A stretch of DNA of 64,000 nucleotides from Parapedobacter sp042666505 (GTDB lineage: Bacteria; Bacteroidota; Bacteroidia; Sphingobacteriales; Sphingobacteriaceae): NCBI RefSeq assembly GCF_042666505.1, contig NZ_JBHTDN010000002.1:558001-622000 (forward strand), written 5' to 3'. The position numbers were made by a program, and so were the translations under genes. This document shows, one piece after another, positions 1 through 9,926 of the stretch (within the stretch, counting starts at the first letter, position 1; each line of letters starts with the position of its first letter). The notes beneath the pieces are model-generated. The model was not told the origin of the DNA, did not search any database, and worked only from the letters and a program-made list of their open reading frames with translations.

Positions 1-852
1 CTTTGCTTTCAGGCCTAGATCCCATGTCATGGTACCAGGTAAGGCTATAGGATCTGCCGAATGCATGAAATTGGTGGTGTTTCCGTCCCATAAATTCGGC
101 AAGGGAAAACCACCATTCATTCCCATATCACCCGGCATCGCCTTTTCAGCCCAGGTAGTCTTCGGAATCAATACCACCGGATCAATCATGGTTTCGACCG
201 CTGGCGCCTGGAATACATCAATTGCCAGCGAGTCCGGTTTATGTGTCGTACTGTAGGATAACGGCTTATTGATGTTAAAATTTGGAAGCAGCGTTTCGGT
301 TTCCGATGTATCGACATCTGTGGTACGGCTTTCACCGTTTATATCCGTCCAAGTCAGCTTAATACCGACTTCAGAACTTTCGCCTGTTCCCCAATTCAGT
401 TTAACATCTTGTCCATCATAATAGGTACTCTTCAACAAACGATTGGTCAGCATGCCCCGGTAATTATCGCCATACACCGTACCCATTACTTCAATAGGGA
501 TAGACACGTTCCCTTCGTCGTCATAGGTATGAATCATGAATGAATAGGTATTTTCACTAATCGGTTCGATAATATAGCTGACCGTATCCATGTCTGCAGC
601 CACCGGCAGCTCAACCGAGTCGGTGTAATTATTCCAGAATATCTTTGCTTTCTGTATTCTGGGATCGGTACCTCTCAGCCACGATATTTTGATGCGATTA
701 TTGCCCGGATGTGCAATCGGTTCAAGTGCCGGCCCCGGATATATCAATCCGTTCGGAACAATATAGCCTTCGTAAATATCCGTTTGGCTATCGCATGAAG
801 AGAATCCCAAAATGACCCCAATAAAGATGACAAATAGTGCATTCTTCATCAT
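1..852 (-). CDS. DUF4998-like surface lipoprotein with discoidin-like C-terminus (partial, 3' end outside window)
   Basis: The frame is open from ATG at 852 to the window edge (284 codons), so the C-terminus is missing. A lipoprotein signal is clear: a hydrophobic stretch ends in GFSSC with Cys20 as lipid site. Residues about 30-200 look like fibronectin/DUF4998-type repeats. The last visible part (IPKTTWAEKAMPGD ... TMTWDLG) parallels the F5/8 type C-like part of the upstream neighbour, suggesting a shared carbohydrate-binding fold. It follows that gene by 23 bases and is the last visible gene of PUL-1. Likely a surface glycan-binding lipoprotein (SusE/F-like role); the substrate is unknown. 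A second ATG at 849 would remove one residue. Confidence 0.8.
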   Translation of the reverse strand, partial: MMKNALFVIFIGVILGFSSCDSQTDIYEGYIVPNGLIYPGPALEPIAHPGNNRIKISWLRGTDPRIQKAKIFWNNYTDSVELPVAADMDTVSYIIEPISENTYSFMIHTYDDEGNVSIPIEVMGTVYGDNYRGMLTNRLLKSTYYDGQDVKLNWGTGESSEVGIKLTWTDINGESRTTDVDTSETETLLPNFNINKPLSYSTTHKPDSLAIDVFQAPAVETMIDPVVLIPKTTWAEKAMPGDMGMNGGFPLPNLWDGNTTNFMHSADPIALPGTMTWDLGLKAK

Positions 853-875
853 AAATGATTTTTAATGAATTAAGT

Positions 876-2087
876 TTAATTGATTAATTCTCCCCAAAAG
901 CTCAATTCCAAAACGTGAACCGTCGAAAATGATGCATTGGCATAAGTAGATACGGTTCTGAACCTAATATACCTGACTGGGGTGAAAGGATTTGGGGCGA
1001 AATCAGTCACGCCAAATTCAAATTCGATGCCCTCATCGGCGAAAGCTTTGTCTTCCTCGGTGATCTGTGCTCCAGGCCCGGATGGTTTCAAACTCTCAAA
1101 TCGCCCAAGCGGTATCCAACTGTCGTCAAGTTCTCCCGTAGGATTGGGTGAAACAGAACCCCATATTTCGAATACTTTGGCATGTCCTCTGGCCCATCTG
1201 TCATCCGTATGCTTGCGCGGCCAATATTTCAACCGACTTAGTTTGACGGTCCTTCCCAGATCCCACGTGATATTGTGAGGAAGCATTTGGGTTTCCAAAC
1301 CATGAAATCCGTCCTGATCATAGTTCTCATCCCATATTCTTGTCGTTGGGTAACCCGAATTAACCGGAGGTATATCGCCAGGCAGGGTATACGCGTTCCA
1401 TGTAGATTTGGGAATAAACTCTTCAAACCACGGTGTCACCTCAGCGGTCACGGTATCGGATAAATTGCCCCATCTATCGCGAATGTACATCGCAAATTCT
1501 TGTTTCTCGGGATCCAATCCGTCAACACCGCGATAGGTAAACGTTCCTTTTGGCGTAGAAGTATAGTATGTGATTAATTCGCTCATATACCCCAAATTTG
1601 CCGTATCCGCCATCAACACGATGGCCAGATTTTCTTCTTCAGGGTTTTCGAAATCGATTGCTACCCCTCCGAACGTATCCCTGAACTTCTTCGTTGCCAG
1701 CTGTACGGGCGCCGTCGTTGGGTTAATTTGTACAATATAAGGCGTTGATTCTTTCTCATTTTTACCGACCGAAAATAGTTTAACGTCGTACGTGTCCGGG
1801 GTACCGAATCCTTCTAGCACCAAGGAATCTTTGAAGTATGAAGATTTTGTTTCACGTATTACGCCCGGTTTGATTTCATATTCTGCACGAACATAAAGCA
1901 GATTCCGATCTACGGGCAACGTATATTTCAATACGGCTCCTCCCGGTCTGTTTTCTACGGTTACATTGGTCACCTGACCGGGGGCTTCCGCAGTATCGTC
2001 GATAAAATCAATACGACCCTCTTCCTTGCAACTGATCCATAGCATCGACATTAGTAAGATACTGACAGCTATAATCCTATTTTTCAT
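876..2087 (-). CDS. DUF4959/DUF5126/DUF5000-type surface lipoprotein
   Basis: A 403-residue lipoprotein: signal peptide ending LWISC (Cys20), then two Ig/Fn3-like modules (about 35-125 and 125-225) and a C-terminal F5/8 type C (discoidin)-like domain from about residue 230 (WDLGRTVKLSRLKYWPR ... PVRYIRFRTVST). This domain order is the one usually found downstream of susD in Bacteroidota polysaccharide loci, where such proteins bind glycan on the cell surface. The gene starts 18 bases after the susD stop and is followed 23 bases later by another lipoprotein of similar design. Role inferred from context; no catalytic motif seen. Confidence 0.85.
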   Translation of the reverse strand: MKNRIIAVSILLMSMLWISCKEEGRIDFIDDTAEAPGQVTNVTVENRPGGAVLKYTLPVDRNLLYVRAEYEIKPGVIRETKSSYFKDSLVLEGFGTPDTYDVKLFSVGKNEKESTPYIVQINPTTAPVQLATKKFRDTFGGVAIDFENPEEENLAIVLMADTANLGYMSELITYYTSTPKGTFTYRGVDGLDPEKQEFAMYIRDRWGNLSDTVTAEVTPWFEEFIPKSTWNAYTLPGDIPPVNSGYPTTRIWDENYDQDGFHGLETQMLPHNITWDLGRTVKLSRLKYWPRKHTDDRWARGHAKVFEIWGSVSPNPTGELDDSWIPLGRFESLKPSGPGAQITEEDKAFADEGIEFEFGVTDFAPNPFTPVRYIRFRTVSTYANASFSTVHVLELSFWGELIN

Positions 2088-2105
2088 GATGTATTATGTT
2101 AATCG

Positions 2106-4040
2106 TTACCACCCAATATTTTGCACTAAGTTTGGATTCACTTCAATATCGCTGGTTCTGATTGGCCAGAAATAATCGCGGATACCAAATTTTTGATTTA
2201 ATAAAAGCTGTGGTTGGTACATCATCCGGTTGACTTCTTCCTCCGTCCCATCAACGGTGGACACCGTCATGTTCCACCCTTGCAGCGGGGTGTGGTATTC
2301 GGTCGGCGCAGTTTTCCAACGTCGTATATCCCAAAAGCGTTGTCCTTCGAACGAAAGTTCAATTAAGCGTTCCTTTTGTACAATTGAACGCATACCAGCC
2401 TGAGTGTTGTATTTCTGGTTATTGGTGTAGTTATCCCACGATTCCTTCACTCCTTTTAAGCCGGCACGGTTGCGAACCAAATCGATATATCGAAACAGTT
2501 CTGCACTATTGGCTCCGTTAGGACCCTCGGCTTCGTTTATCGCTTCAGCATATAATAGATACAGATCGCTCAACCGCATGACAGGCCAGGCATAACTGGG
2601 TGAAGATATGCTGTTGATCGCATTAAACTGTGCCTCATACGGGATGAACTTTTTGGGGATATAGCCGGTCCAGTTACCCTGTCCCTGCGAGCCGTCTGTT
2701 TCGCCCACTTTAAAGGCCAGGTATCGCAACGACGATGCATCCTTATCGTTATATTGCCCTGCCCCGAACCACACACCGCCATCGAAGCCAACCCATGCGT
2801 AAAAACGGGGTTCACGGTCGAAATGCATATCGATCGTGGTTCTTCCCTGCCGTATATAAAGTTTATCCGCTGCCTGTGCGGTTCTTAAGTTATAAAGATC
2901 CCCGATATTTCTCGTCTTATCTTCGGCAAGCGGTACGCCATTTTCCGTATAAAACATTTCGGCAATTTTGATCGGCATACCTAACCACTGGCAAACGTCA
3001 TTACTATTGATATAATCCGGATTTAGTTTGGGCATGGATGCATGGATCATTCCCCCACTTGTGGGAATTGAAATCATTTGTGTGTTTGCCCAGATAACTT
3101 CGCTATTTGAACGCAAATTAAACGCGTTCCGGAGGGTGACATTCAAGACGGTTGTATCGTTGTATCGGTCAGCCGCATCTTCAAACGTATACAACATCAT
3201 CCCTGCTTCATGGCAAATATCAATCGCTTCCTTACATGCGGCCATTGCGGCGGCCCATTTTTCGGACTTGAATTCGGCGTCGAACAGGGGTGTACCGTCA
3301 TGGTTCCTCAATGTCGCCTGATCATTATTACCGTTGAACAAGGGGCTTGCCGCCGTTACCAATACTTTGGCCTTCAGCGAGAGCGCGATGGGTTTGGTAA
3401 TACGTCCGTAATCGCTTGCCGGATCGAGTACGATCGTGGGCAACATATCGCCGGCACATGCTTCATCCAGTAATTGCACGATGTAATTGAAACATTCATC
3501 TACCGGTTCCCGTTCGACTTTCACCGCATACACATCCGCGTCCACCGGCATATTTTCCCGGATCAGGGGTATGGGACCGTACATCTGCACCAAACTGAAA
3601 TGATAATAAGCCTTTAACACTTTCGCCTCAGCGGCCCATTGTTCCCGCTCCCAAGCTGGTAAGTCAGGGACTAAATCGACGTTTTCCAAAAACGTATTGC
3701 AGACACGTAATGCCTCATACATACCGCCCCATCTGGCAAGCACCGGATTGGTCGCATTTTGTAATCCTTCGCTTATATCCAGACCGGCAAGTGAAAAACG
3801 ATTAGCAAAATGGGTAGTTCTTCTCGTCCAGATATCGTCGCCTCCCAAGGTGGTCGGATCGCCAGCTCCACCATTTTTTGGCATATACGAATAACAGGTC
3901 GCCAAATATTTGCGGGCTTGTGTTCTCGAATTGAATGCCATGTCTAAGGTAGCAATCCCGTCGGGTACAACGTCCAGCCAATTGCCGCAAGCGGTTAAGC
4001 CCAATACAGCGGCAAATATTATAAATCTTAATTTTTTCAT
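2106..4040 (-). CDS. RagB/SusD family nutrient-uptake lipoprotein (PUL-1)
   Basis: A 644-residue SusD-type protein. The lipoprotein signal ends in GLTAC (Cys18). The N-terminal TPR-like part carries the family-typical AYYHFSLVQMYGPIPL, and the C-terminal part has YAEAINEAEG, ERLIELSFEGQRFWDIRRW and a closing FWPI ... NPNLVQNIGW. SusD proteins form the lid of the SusC channel and bind oligosaccharide at the cell surface. It lies 15 bases after susC, the standard susC-susD order. It is somewhat longer than average for the family. Confidence 0.95.
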   Translation of the reverse strand: MKKLRFIIFAAVLGLTACGNWLDVVPDGIATLDMAFNSRTQARKYLATCYSYMPKNGGAGDPTTLGGDDIWTRRTTHFANRFSLAGLDISEGLQNATNPVLARWGGMYEALRVCNTFLENVDLVPDLPAWEREQWAAEAKVLKAYYHFSLVQMYGPIPLIRENMPVDADVYAVKVEREPVDECFNYIVQLLDEACAGDMLPTIVLDPASDYGRITKPIALSLKAKVLVTAASPLFNGNNDQATLRNHDGTPLFDAEFKSEKWAAAMAACKEAIDICHEAGMMLYTFEDAADRYNDTTVLNVTLRNAFNLRSNSEVIWANTQMISIPTSGGMIHASMPKLNPDYINSNDVCQWLGMPIKIAEMFYTENGVPLAEDKTRNIGDLYNLRTAQAADKLYIRQGRTTIDMHFDREPRFYAWVGFDGGVWFGAGQYNDKDASSLRYLAFKVGETDGSQGQGNWTGYIPKKFIPYEAQFNAINSISSPSYAWPVMRLSDLYLLYAEAINEAEGPNGANSAELFRYIDLVRNRAGLKGVKESWDNYTNNQKYNTQAGMRSIVQKERLIELSFEGQRFWDIRRWKTAPTEYHTPLQGWNMTVSTVDGTEEEVNRMMYQPQLLLNQKFGIRDYFWPIRTSDIEVNPNLVQNIGW

Positions 4041-4055
4041 GTCGCTTATACTTAA

Positions 4056-7000
4056 CTAGTTGAAAGCAAAATTTACCCCGATATTAAACACTCGCTGATT
4101 GGGATATCCCAAGCCATTGCCGGCCATTTCCACGTCCCACATTTTAAATTTACTGAAAACAAGCAGGTTGGTTCCACTGAGATAGATCCGGAGATTATTC
4201 ATCTTGATCCGTTCGGTTAACTGACTGGGTACGGTATAGCCCAACTCCGCCTGCTTAACGCGCAGGAAATTACCATTGCGCATAAACCAGGTGTTGCGTT
4301 GGTCTGAGGGCCATTGTTGTACACCGTTTCCGTCAACATAAGCTCCCGGGACATTGTTGGTGTTGACCGCAATATCCAATCGGGGCCAGGTAGCATATAG
4401 ATTTTGGTTTTCCTCCGACCAATAGCTGTCGGCATAGGCTTGAAGAATCTGTGCGTCACCAAGAAAGGGGGCTGTACTGTGCGCGTTTATCCAAAACGAC
4501 TGCCGGGCAGCACCCTGTAGAAACACCGAGAAATCAAACCCTTTGTATCCCATGGAAACCCCAAATCCGTAAACGATTTCAGGAACCTCAGGGTAACCCA
4601 AGGGTACTTTATCCGCTTCGGTAATCTGACCATCCCGGTTCACATCCAGGTATTTGATATCACCGCCACCATATTTAGAAGTACCTACTTTTTGCGGAGG
4701 CGAACTGGCCGCTTCTTCATCGTCGACAAAAAGCCGTTCGGCAATGTACCCGGTTGCCTGACTTAGCGACATGCCAACTCTTGAGCGCCAGGGTTCTTTG
4801 TATTCCGGTTCTTCATAGACATCAAATTGGCTGGTTGCATAGGTGAAATTTGCGCGTGCCGAAGACCAAAAATCGGGATTCCAGCTTTTTTGGTATTCCA
4901 GCATCACATCCACACCTTTGCCTGATGCCTCCCCTACGTTTGCTCGCGGAACGGCAGTCAAGCCCATGGTATTGGGGATACTTGCCCGCGTCATCAGGAT
5001 ATTGTCTCGTTTTTCGGTAAAATACTCCGTAACAATATTCAGTTCATTCCACAAACCCAATTCAAGCGCGAAATTCTGTTTATAGGATTTTTCCCAAGAG
5101 ATATAGGGGTTGGCGTACCGGCTGATGGTGATTCCGTTATAAACGGTGTTGTATTCCGATCCGAAAATGGCTCGTCTTCCGGTATTATCCATGTTCACTT
5201 CGGAAAGGTAAAAAAAACGGTCTTCGGCTGAACCGATCTGGTCGTTCCCGATTAAGCCGTATGTATAGCGCAGCTTCAGGTTGCTGACCACGGGTTTGAT
5301 ATCTTCCCAGAATGCTTCGTTGGAGATGAGCCATGCCGCGCCCGCCGATGGGAAAAAGCCGAAACGGTTATTGATATCAAAACGTTCGCTTCCGTTGTAA
5401 CCAAAGTTAAACTCAGCAAAATAACGGGAGTCATACGAATACGTTACCCGCCCCGACAAACCCACATTCCGGGAAGGAAGCGACAACTGTAACGACCCTG
5501 CATTGGCGGTCAATGTTTCCCGTGCCTGGAACACCAACATACTGCTGAGGTTGTTTTTCCCGAAATCACGGACGTAGTTTAAGGCCCCTTCAAAATAAAA
5601 CGAAGAATACTGTTGTCTTTCCCCGGGCAATTCGCCGTATCCCAAATATTCAGTACCAATCTCGGTTTCTACTAACTTGTAATCTCCTGTCAGTCTGTTA
5701 TAGCGGCTGATTTCGTGATAAAATGGGTTGTATGACCGGTTGACCGCAAATTGTGATAAGCGGCTGATATTTAGCATCCCCCGGCCAGACAATCCCTCCG
5801 TAAGAAAATTCAGATCCTGCTTCAACTCGACCTGCGCCAATATCTGTGAGCGCGACCGCTCTTTATAACCGCGAACCATTTCCGCATAGGGATTGATTTT
5901 GCTGTTGTTGAAATTGCCGAACAGAATATGCTGCGCATATTGGAAATCTTCGTCGGCCGGGTAATAAGCAGGGAAAAGCACCGGATTGGAATGCACCATT
6001 AAATTATACATTTCGGCTCCTCCACGCAAAGGCCCGCTGTATTCTTCGAAATTAGCACTCAGACGCACAATCAATTCGGTGGTATTGGTCAGGTCAATGT
6101 TCACATTGGATCTCAAATCGTAATTATTGATGGCGATGTTGTTGTTGAAATTATTGCGTTTGTCGACGTTGAGGATGCCGTTGTCGCGATTGAATGAGCC
6201 GGCAACGTAGTAACGTGCGACGCCGCCACCGCCGCTGACATTCACATTACTCCGCTGATTCATCGTATACTCCTTAAACAGCATCTTCTGCCAGTCGTTC
6301 GCGGGATAAATGAGCGGATACCTACCTGCATCCGTCATTTCGATTTTTTCCTGCCGGTATAGGATTTCTCCTAGGGGATCCCGGGTAAGGATGGCCTCGT
6401 TATGCATTTTCATATACGTCACCGGATCAGCGACATCAACCGTCCGCGTTGGCGCCGATATCGAATTTTCGAAGCGGAATGAAAATTTCGCCGGACCTTC
6501 CTTACCTTGTTTGGTAGTAACCAGAATCACCCCGTTTGCACCGCGGGAACCGTACAGCGCTGTTGCGGTGGCATCTTTCAATATGGAGAAACTCTGAATA
6601 TCGTCTGGCCGGAGGCGGGCAAGATCATTTGGTGTGAGTTGTATCCCGTCTATCAGTATCAGGGGATTGGTGTTTGTGCCGAATGTCGTTATTCCCCGGA
6701 CAAAGAAATCGGCATTATCCTGCCCGGGTTCCCCGCTGCGCTGATAGGCGATAACACCCGCCGCCTGCCCCGCCAGCGCGGTGGTCAGGTTGCTGGAAGG
6801 CACCCTCAGGTCGTCGGGGCTGACGGACGTGACCGAGCCGACCATTTCCCTCTTCTTCTGTGTACCGAAGCCAACCACAACCACGTCGTCAAGCATGGAA
6901 GCCGATATTTCCAATACGACATCGATTTGTTGCTGAGTGCCTACGACCACTTCCTCCGTTTGATACCCGACCATCGTAAATACCAGAACGGCATCTTTAG

Positions 7001-7538
7001 GTACTTCCAACACATACCGCCCGTTTAAGTCGGTACTCGTGACCATACTTGTCCGATCTTTCACCGACACCGTTACGCCGGGGAGTGGGGTTCCAGACGT
7101 ATCAACAACAATTCCCTGAACCGTGGATTGTTGCCGGAAGTTTGCAAGAAGCCGCTCCCGATGTGTCTTTGTGGCACCTCTTTTTAGAATAACCACCTTC
7201 TCGTTCTCCTTCACCACAAAATCAAGGGGAAGGTCTTTCAAGCTTTCGGCCAGCACCTCGCTGATGTTATCGGATTCGATGGAAATACTGATTGCATCGA
7301 GCTCCTTGATATCGTTCCGGTTATACAGAAAGGCATATCCGGTTTGCCGCTGTATTTCTTTCATCAATGCCGTTACACTGCCGTTGGACATATCCAGGCG
7401 GACCGTTTGCGCCACTCCCTTTGCATGGATTTGAAGGGAAGCGAGTACAATAAAAAACGCGGTGATTTTCAAATACAATAAAAAACTAGTGACAGGGGAT
7501 ACGTATATATTTCTCCCCATAAAAGAAAAAAATTGCAT
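4056..7538 (-). CDS. SusC/RagA TonB-linked outer-membrane receptor with STN signalling domain (PUL-1)
   Basis: An 1160-residue TonB-dependent transporter. Order: signal peptide (about 20-44), STN domain (about 45-120, starting AQTVRLDMSNGSVTALM), carboxypeptidase-regulatory-like domain (about 139-210), the SusC signature VVVVGFGTQKKR (219-230), plug, then beta-barrel ending in NIGVNFAFN. The STN domain marks receptors that signal to a FecR-type anti-sigma factor, and such a pair lies directly upstream (7675-9434). A 136-base gap with a strong inverted repeat separates it from fecR. ATG at 7520 (MGRNIYV) is an alternative start. Substrate not deducible; no enzyme of this locus is inside the window. 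Confidence 0.95.
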   Translation of the reverse strand: MQFFSFMGRNIYVSPVTSFLLYLKITAFFIVLASLQIHAKGVAQTVRLDMSNGSVTALMKEIQRQTGYAFLYNRNDIKELDAISISIESDNISEVLAESLKDLPLDFVVKENEKVVILKRGATKTHRERLLANFRQQSTVQGIVVDTSGTPLPGVTVSVKDRTSMVTSTDLNGRYVLEVPKDAVLVFTMVGYQTEEVVVGTQQQIDVVLEISASMLDDVVVVGFGTQKKREMVGSVTSVSPDDLRVPSSNLTTALAGQAAGVIAYQRSGEPGQDNADFFVRGITTFGTNTNPLILIDGIQLTPNDLARLRPDDIQSFSILKDATATALYGSRGANGVILVTTKQGKEGPAKFSFRFENSISAPTRTVDVADPVTYMKMHNEAILTRDPLGEILYRQEKIEMTDAGRYPLIYPANDWQKMLFKEYTMNQRSNVNVSGGGGVARYYVAGSFNRDNGILNVDKRNNFNNNIAINNYDLRSNVNIDLTNTTELIVRLSANFEEYSGPLRGGAEMYNLMVHSNPVLFPAYYPADEDFQYAQHILFGNFNNSKINPYAEMVRGYKERSRSQILAQVELKQDLNFLTEGLSGRGMLNISRLSQFAVNRSYNPFYHEISRYNRLTGDYKLVETEIGTEYLGYGELPGERQQYSSFYFEGALNYVRDFGKNNLSSMLVFQARETLTANAGSLQLSLPSRNVGLSGRVTYSYDSRYFAEFNFGYNGSERFDINNRFGFFPSAGAAWLISNEAFWEDIKPVVSNLKLRYTYGLIGNDQIGSAEDRFFYLSEVNMDNTGRRAIFGSEYNTVYNGITISRYANPYISWEKSYKQNFALELGLWNELNIVTEYFTEKRDNILMTRASIPNTMGLTAVPRANVGEASGKGVDVMLEYQKSWNPDFWSSARANFTYATSQFDVYEEPEYKEPWRSRVGMSLSQATGYIAERLFVDDEEAASSPPQKVGTSKYGGGDIKYLDVNRDGQITEADKVPLGYPEVPEIVYGFGVSMGYKGFDFSVFLQGAARQSFWINAHSTAPFLGDAQILQAYADSYWSEENQNLYATWPRLDIAVNTNNVPGAYVDGNGVQQWPSDQRNTWFMRNGNFLRVKQAELGYTVPSQLTERIKMNNLRIYLSGTNLLVFSKFKMWDVEMAGNGLGYPNQRVFNIGVNFAFN

Positions 7539-7622
7539 AATTTTGATTTCGTTTAGCTATATAACACATAACCTAAAAGTGATCGCAAAGCTTTATAGGT
7601 GTTACTGAACTGGACGAATCAG

Positions 7623-7646
7623 CCACACCGGTTGCCTCCGGTGTGG
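7623..7646 (-). promoter_or_regulatory. 9-bp inverted repeat between fecR and susC
   Basis: CCACACCGG and CCGGTGTGG form a perfect 9-bp stem with a 6-base loop. It lies 28 bases past the anti-sigma stop and 84 bases before the susC start. There is no T-run after it on the minus strand, so it is not a classical intrinsic terminator for fecR. It may attenuate or process the transcript between the regulator genes and susC, or be a protein-binding site. Confidence 0.5.
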
Positions 7647-7674
7647 TTTCTCCAGGTTTACATGGGTAGTATTT

Positions 7675-8844
7675 TTATGTCATAACGGTAATCCTCCTCC
7701 CCTCGATTAAAAACTTGACGTGACCTGTCAATTCCAGCAGCTCCAACAGCTTGGAAATCGAAAAGCTCCTGGGAAGCATCAGTATGCTGAATTGCTCGGT
7801 AATCTGTGTTTTGTATTCGACATCTACGTCGTACCACCGGGCAACCTCCGTCATGATCGTCTTTAACTCTGCATTTTCAAAGTTAAAGTAACCGTCTTTC
7901 CAAGAAGTTTCCGCGCTTAATTCTACTTTTCGTTTTAACAACACGGGGTTCGATGCTTGCGTAGCCAGCTGTACTTGTTCGCCGGACCTCATCAACAGTG
8001 CATCTTCACCAGCTTTGAACTTTACACTGCCTTCTTCCAGCGTTGTCTTTATGGTTGTATCATCCGGGTACGCCTTCACGTTAAAGGACGTTCCCAGCAC
8101 TTCAATTTTTGCAAGGCTGGGAAGATTGACGATAAAAGGCCGCGCTTTGTCCGAGACAACGTCGAAATAGACTTCTCCCTGTATTTCAACTACGCGCTGT
8201 TTTTGATCAAAAAACGAAGGGAAGCGGATGCTCGATGCTGCATTTAACTTTGCCGAGCTACCATCCGGTAAGATAACCCGATATTGACCGCCCTCTGGGG
8301 TCTTAACCGTGTTAAAACCCCGTGTTTTTTCGTTCTTTTTGGGTAAATATCTGATTTGACCTTCCGAGAATTCGACTCCTAGTGCGTCACGTCGCAGCGA
8401 CCCATTCGTGGTTGATGGATCGCCGAGGAAAAGCGTGTGGCCATCGGCAAGAGTCGCTACAGCTTTATTTGAACCCGCATCAATATCGTTTCTGTACCGT
8501 TCTTTTCGAGTTAAAGAGCTGATCTCTTCGGTATGGCTTCTGTACAACCAAACTGCCGCGAACGTCGCAAGAAACAACGTCAGGCCGGCGACCAATCGGG
8601 TCGAAGAAAAGGAAAATAAAGTTTTAGCGTCCGAAATCTCTTTGGGCTTTTCCTGTTTAGGTCCGGCGAAATCAGCCCATTCACGAATCAAAAAAGAATC
8701 GTCGTCGCCAAGCTCCGTGTACAGCGCGTTCAGCTCGGGATACTTCTGTAAATATCCTTGCAATTCAATTCGCTCTAACTCGGTTAAACTACCGTCAATA
8801 AACAACCTGAATAATTCTTCTATCCGCTCCGATTCGGGGTTCAT
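7675..8844 (-). CDS. FecR family anti-sigma factor (inner-membrane sensor)
   Basis: A 389-residue protein with a cytoplasmic N-terminal part (1-83, helical, sigma-binding), one transmembrane segment (about 84-101, LVAGLTLFLATFAAVWLY) and a periplasmic FecR domain (about 185-285, with LPDGSSAKLNAASSIRFP, VEIQGEVYFDV and VLGTSFNVKAY), then a C-terminal STN-like region (FNFENAELKTIMTEVARWYDVDV ...). FecR proteins hold an ECF sigma until the STN domain of a loaded receptor signals. Its neighbours, an ECF sigma gene upstream and an STN-SusC downstream, make the full cascade. Confidence 0.95.
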   Translation of the reverse strand: MNPESERIEELFRLFIDGSLTELERIELQGYLQKYPELNALYTELGDDDSFLIREWADFAGPKQEKPKEISDAKTLFSFSSTRLVAGLTLFLATFAAVWLYRSHTEEISSLTRKERYRNDIDAGSNKAVATLADGHTLFLGDPSTTNGSLRRDALGVEFSEGQIRYLPKKNEKTRGFNTVKTPEGGQYRVILPDGSSAKLNAASSIRFPSFFDQKQRVVEIQGEVYFDVVSDKARPFIVNLPSLAKIEVLGTSFNVKAYPDDTTIKTTLEEGSVKFKAGEDALLMRSGEQVQLATQASNPVLLKRKVELSAETSWKDGYFNFENAELKTIMTEVARWYDVDVEYKTQITEQFSILMLPRSFSISKLLELLELTGHVKFLIEGRRITVMT

Positions 8845-8906
8845 ATTTGGTCCTTTACCTACTATAACAACTGACGAGGAAATTCAACCCATTGAATCGA
8901 ATTTTT

Positions 8907-9434
8907 TCAAACGAGGCTTTTGGATGTCAGTGATTTCTTAAGCAGGTTGAGCGCACGGGTTTTCACATTTCGGACATTCTGTTCCGAGGTATTTAGTTTT
9001 TCTGAGATCTCCTTTATTGAAAGGCCATCGCGATAAATCAGGTTGAAGACTACCTTGACCTTATGGGGCATTTTTTCGACTTTGTCATAGATGTAACCGA
9101 GGAGTTGGGCCTTTATGATTTTAGTCAGAATAAAATCTTCGGTGTTTTCGGACAAATATAAAATCTCGGTATGTGCCGTAGACCGTACCTTCATGGATTT
9201 CAAATAGTTAATGGCGGCATTTTTAGCTGCTTTGTACAGAAAGGCTTTCACGGACGCCAGTTCATCGAAGTTCATTCGATTAGCCCACACCTTTTGGAAG
9301 CACTCCGAAGCGATGTCCTCGGCCTGCTGTTCATTGTTTGTCAGTTGGAATACAAAGTGACAAATAGGCCGATAATATCGCTCAAATATTCCATTGAAGG
9401 TATGTTGGGATATTCCCATTTTATTGGACAACAT
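8907..9434 (-). CDS. ECF RNA polymerase sigma-70 factor (Bacteroidota SusC-linked type)
   Basis: Sigma region 2 (FERYYRPICHFVFQLTNNEQQAEDIASECFQKVWANR) and region 4 (VVFNLIYRDGLSIKEISEKLNTSEQNVRNVKTRALNLLKKSL) are clear, with no region 3, as in ECF sigmas. It should direct transcription of the susC operon when released by the FecR-type protein 62 bases downstream. I chose ATG at 9434 (MLSNKMGIS); the frame also reaches a GTG at 9503 that would add 23 atypical residues, and ATG at 9419 (MGISQHTF) is equally plausible. Confidence 0.93.
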   Translation of the reverse strand: MLSNKMGISQHTFNGIFERYYRPICHFVFQLTNNEQQAEDIASECFQKVWANRMNFDELASVKAFLYKAAKNAAINYLKSMKVRSTAHTEILYLSENTEDFILTKIIKAQLLGYIYDKVEKMPHKVKVVFNLIYRDGLSIKEISEKLNTSEQNVRNVKTRALNLLKKSLTSKSLV

Positions 9435-9672
9435 TTGCAAAATCGATTTATTTCCTATGGTTAGTCCGTGAGGGCAGAAACGTCCTACACATTTATCTGC
9501 CACAATGCTATCTAAAATGAAACAGAAAACTATCCTGCGGTGTCCTGTAACAAACGTGTTATTGGATTAAAACGCATGGCCATGGTCGCTCTCCACAAAG
9601 ATAAAGAATTACCTACAACAAGTCAATATAAAACATGACTTTTTATTGCCATTTTATTTTCAGCTTTCCCTG

Positions 9673-9915
9673 ATGGAAACAATGGCAATCGGAGAATTTA
9701 AAATTAAAATGGGTAAACGCATCAGGCAGCTTCGTAAAGCGGCAAAACTTAGCCAAGAAAAACTAGCGATAAAAGCGGGGTGTAAGGACAAACAAATCAT
9801 CAGCGAATATGAAGTCAACGGAGCAAACCCAACCGCTTATACATTAATGCAATTGGCACCTGCTTTAAACGTTGCCATTAATGAGCTATTTGATTTTTCG
9901 GATTTACCCGAATAA
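9673..9915 (+). CDS. Small XRE-family helix-turn-helix DNA-binding protein
   Basis: About 80 residues. A Cro/C1-type HTH covers most of it: MGKRIRQLRKAAKLSQEKLA IKAG, then KQIISEYEVNGANPTAYTLMQLAPALNVAINELF. No other domain is present. I chose ATG at 9673; ATG at 9682 and 9709 are possible, and an upstream TTG at 9646 adds residues that do not fit the family. It stands alone on the plus strand, divergent from the sigma operon and convergent with the GNAT-nitrilase gene (11 bases between stops). Target unknown. Confidence 0.8.
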   Translation: METMAIGEFKIKMGKRIRQLRKAAKLSQEKLAIKAGCKDKQIISEYEVNGANPTAYTLMQLAPALNVAINELFDFSDLPE

Positions 9916-9926
9916 TTCAGGATACG

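Noticed and set aside
6507..7028. 173-codon plus-strand frame opposite the PUL-1 susC
   Set aside because: Antisense to a strongly conserved domain; product is low-complexity and matches no family.
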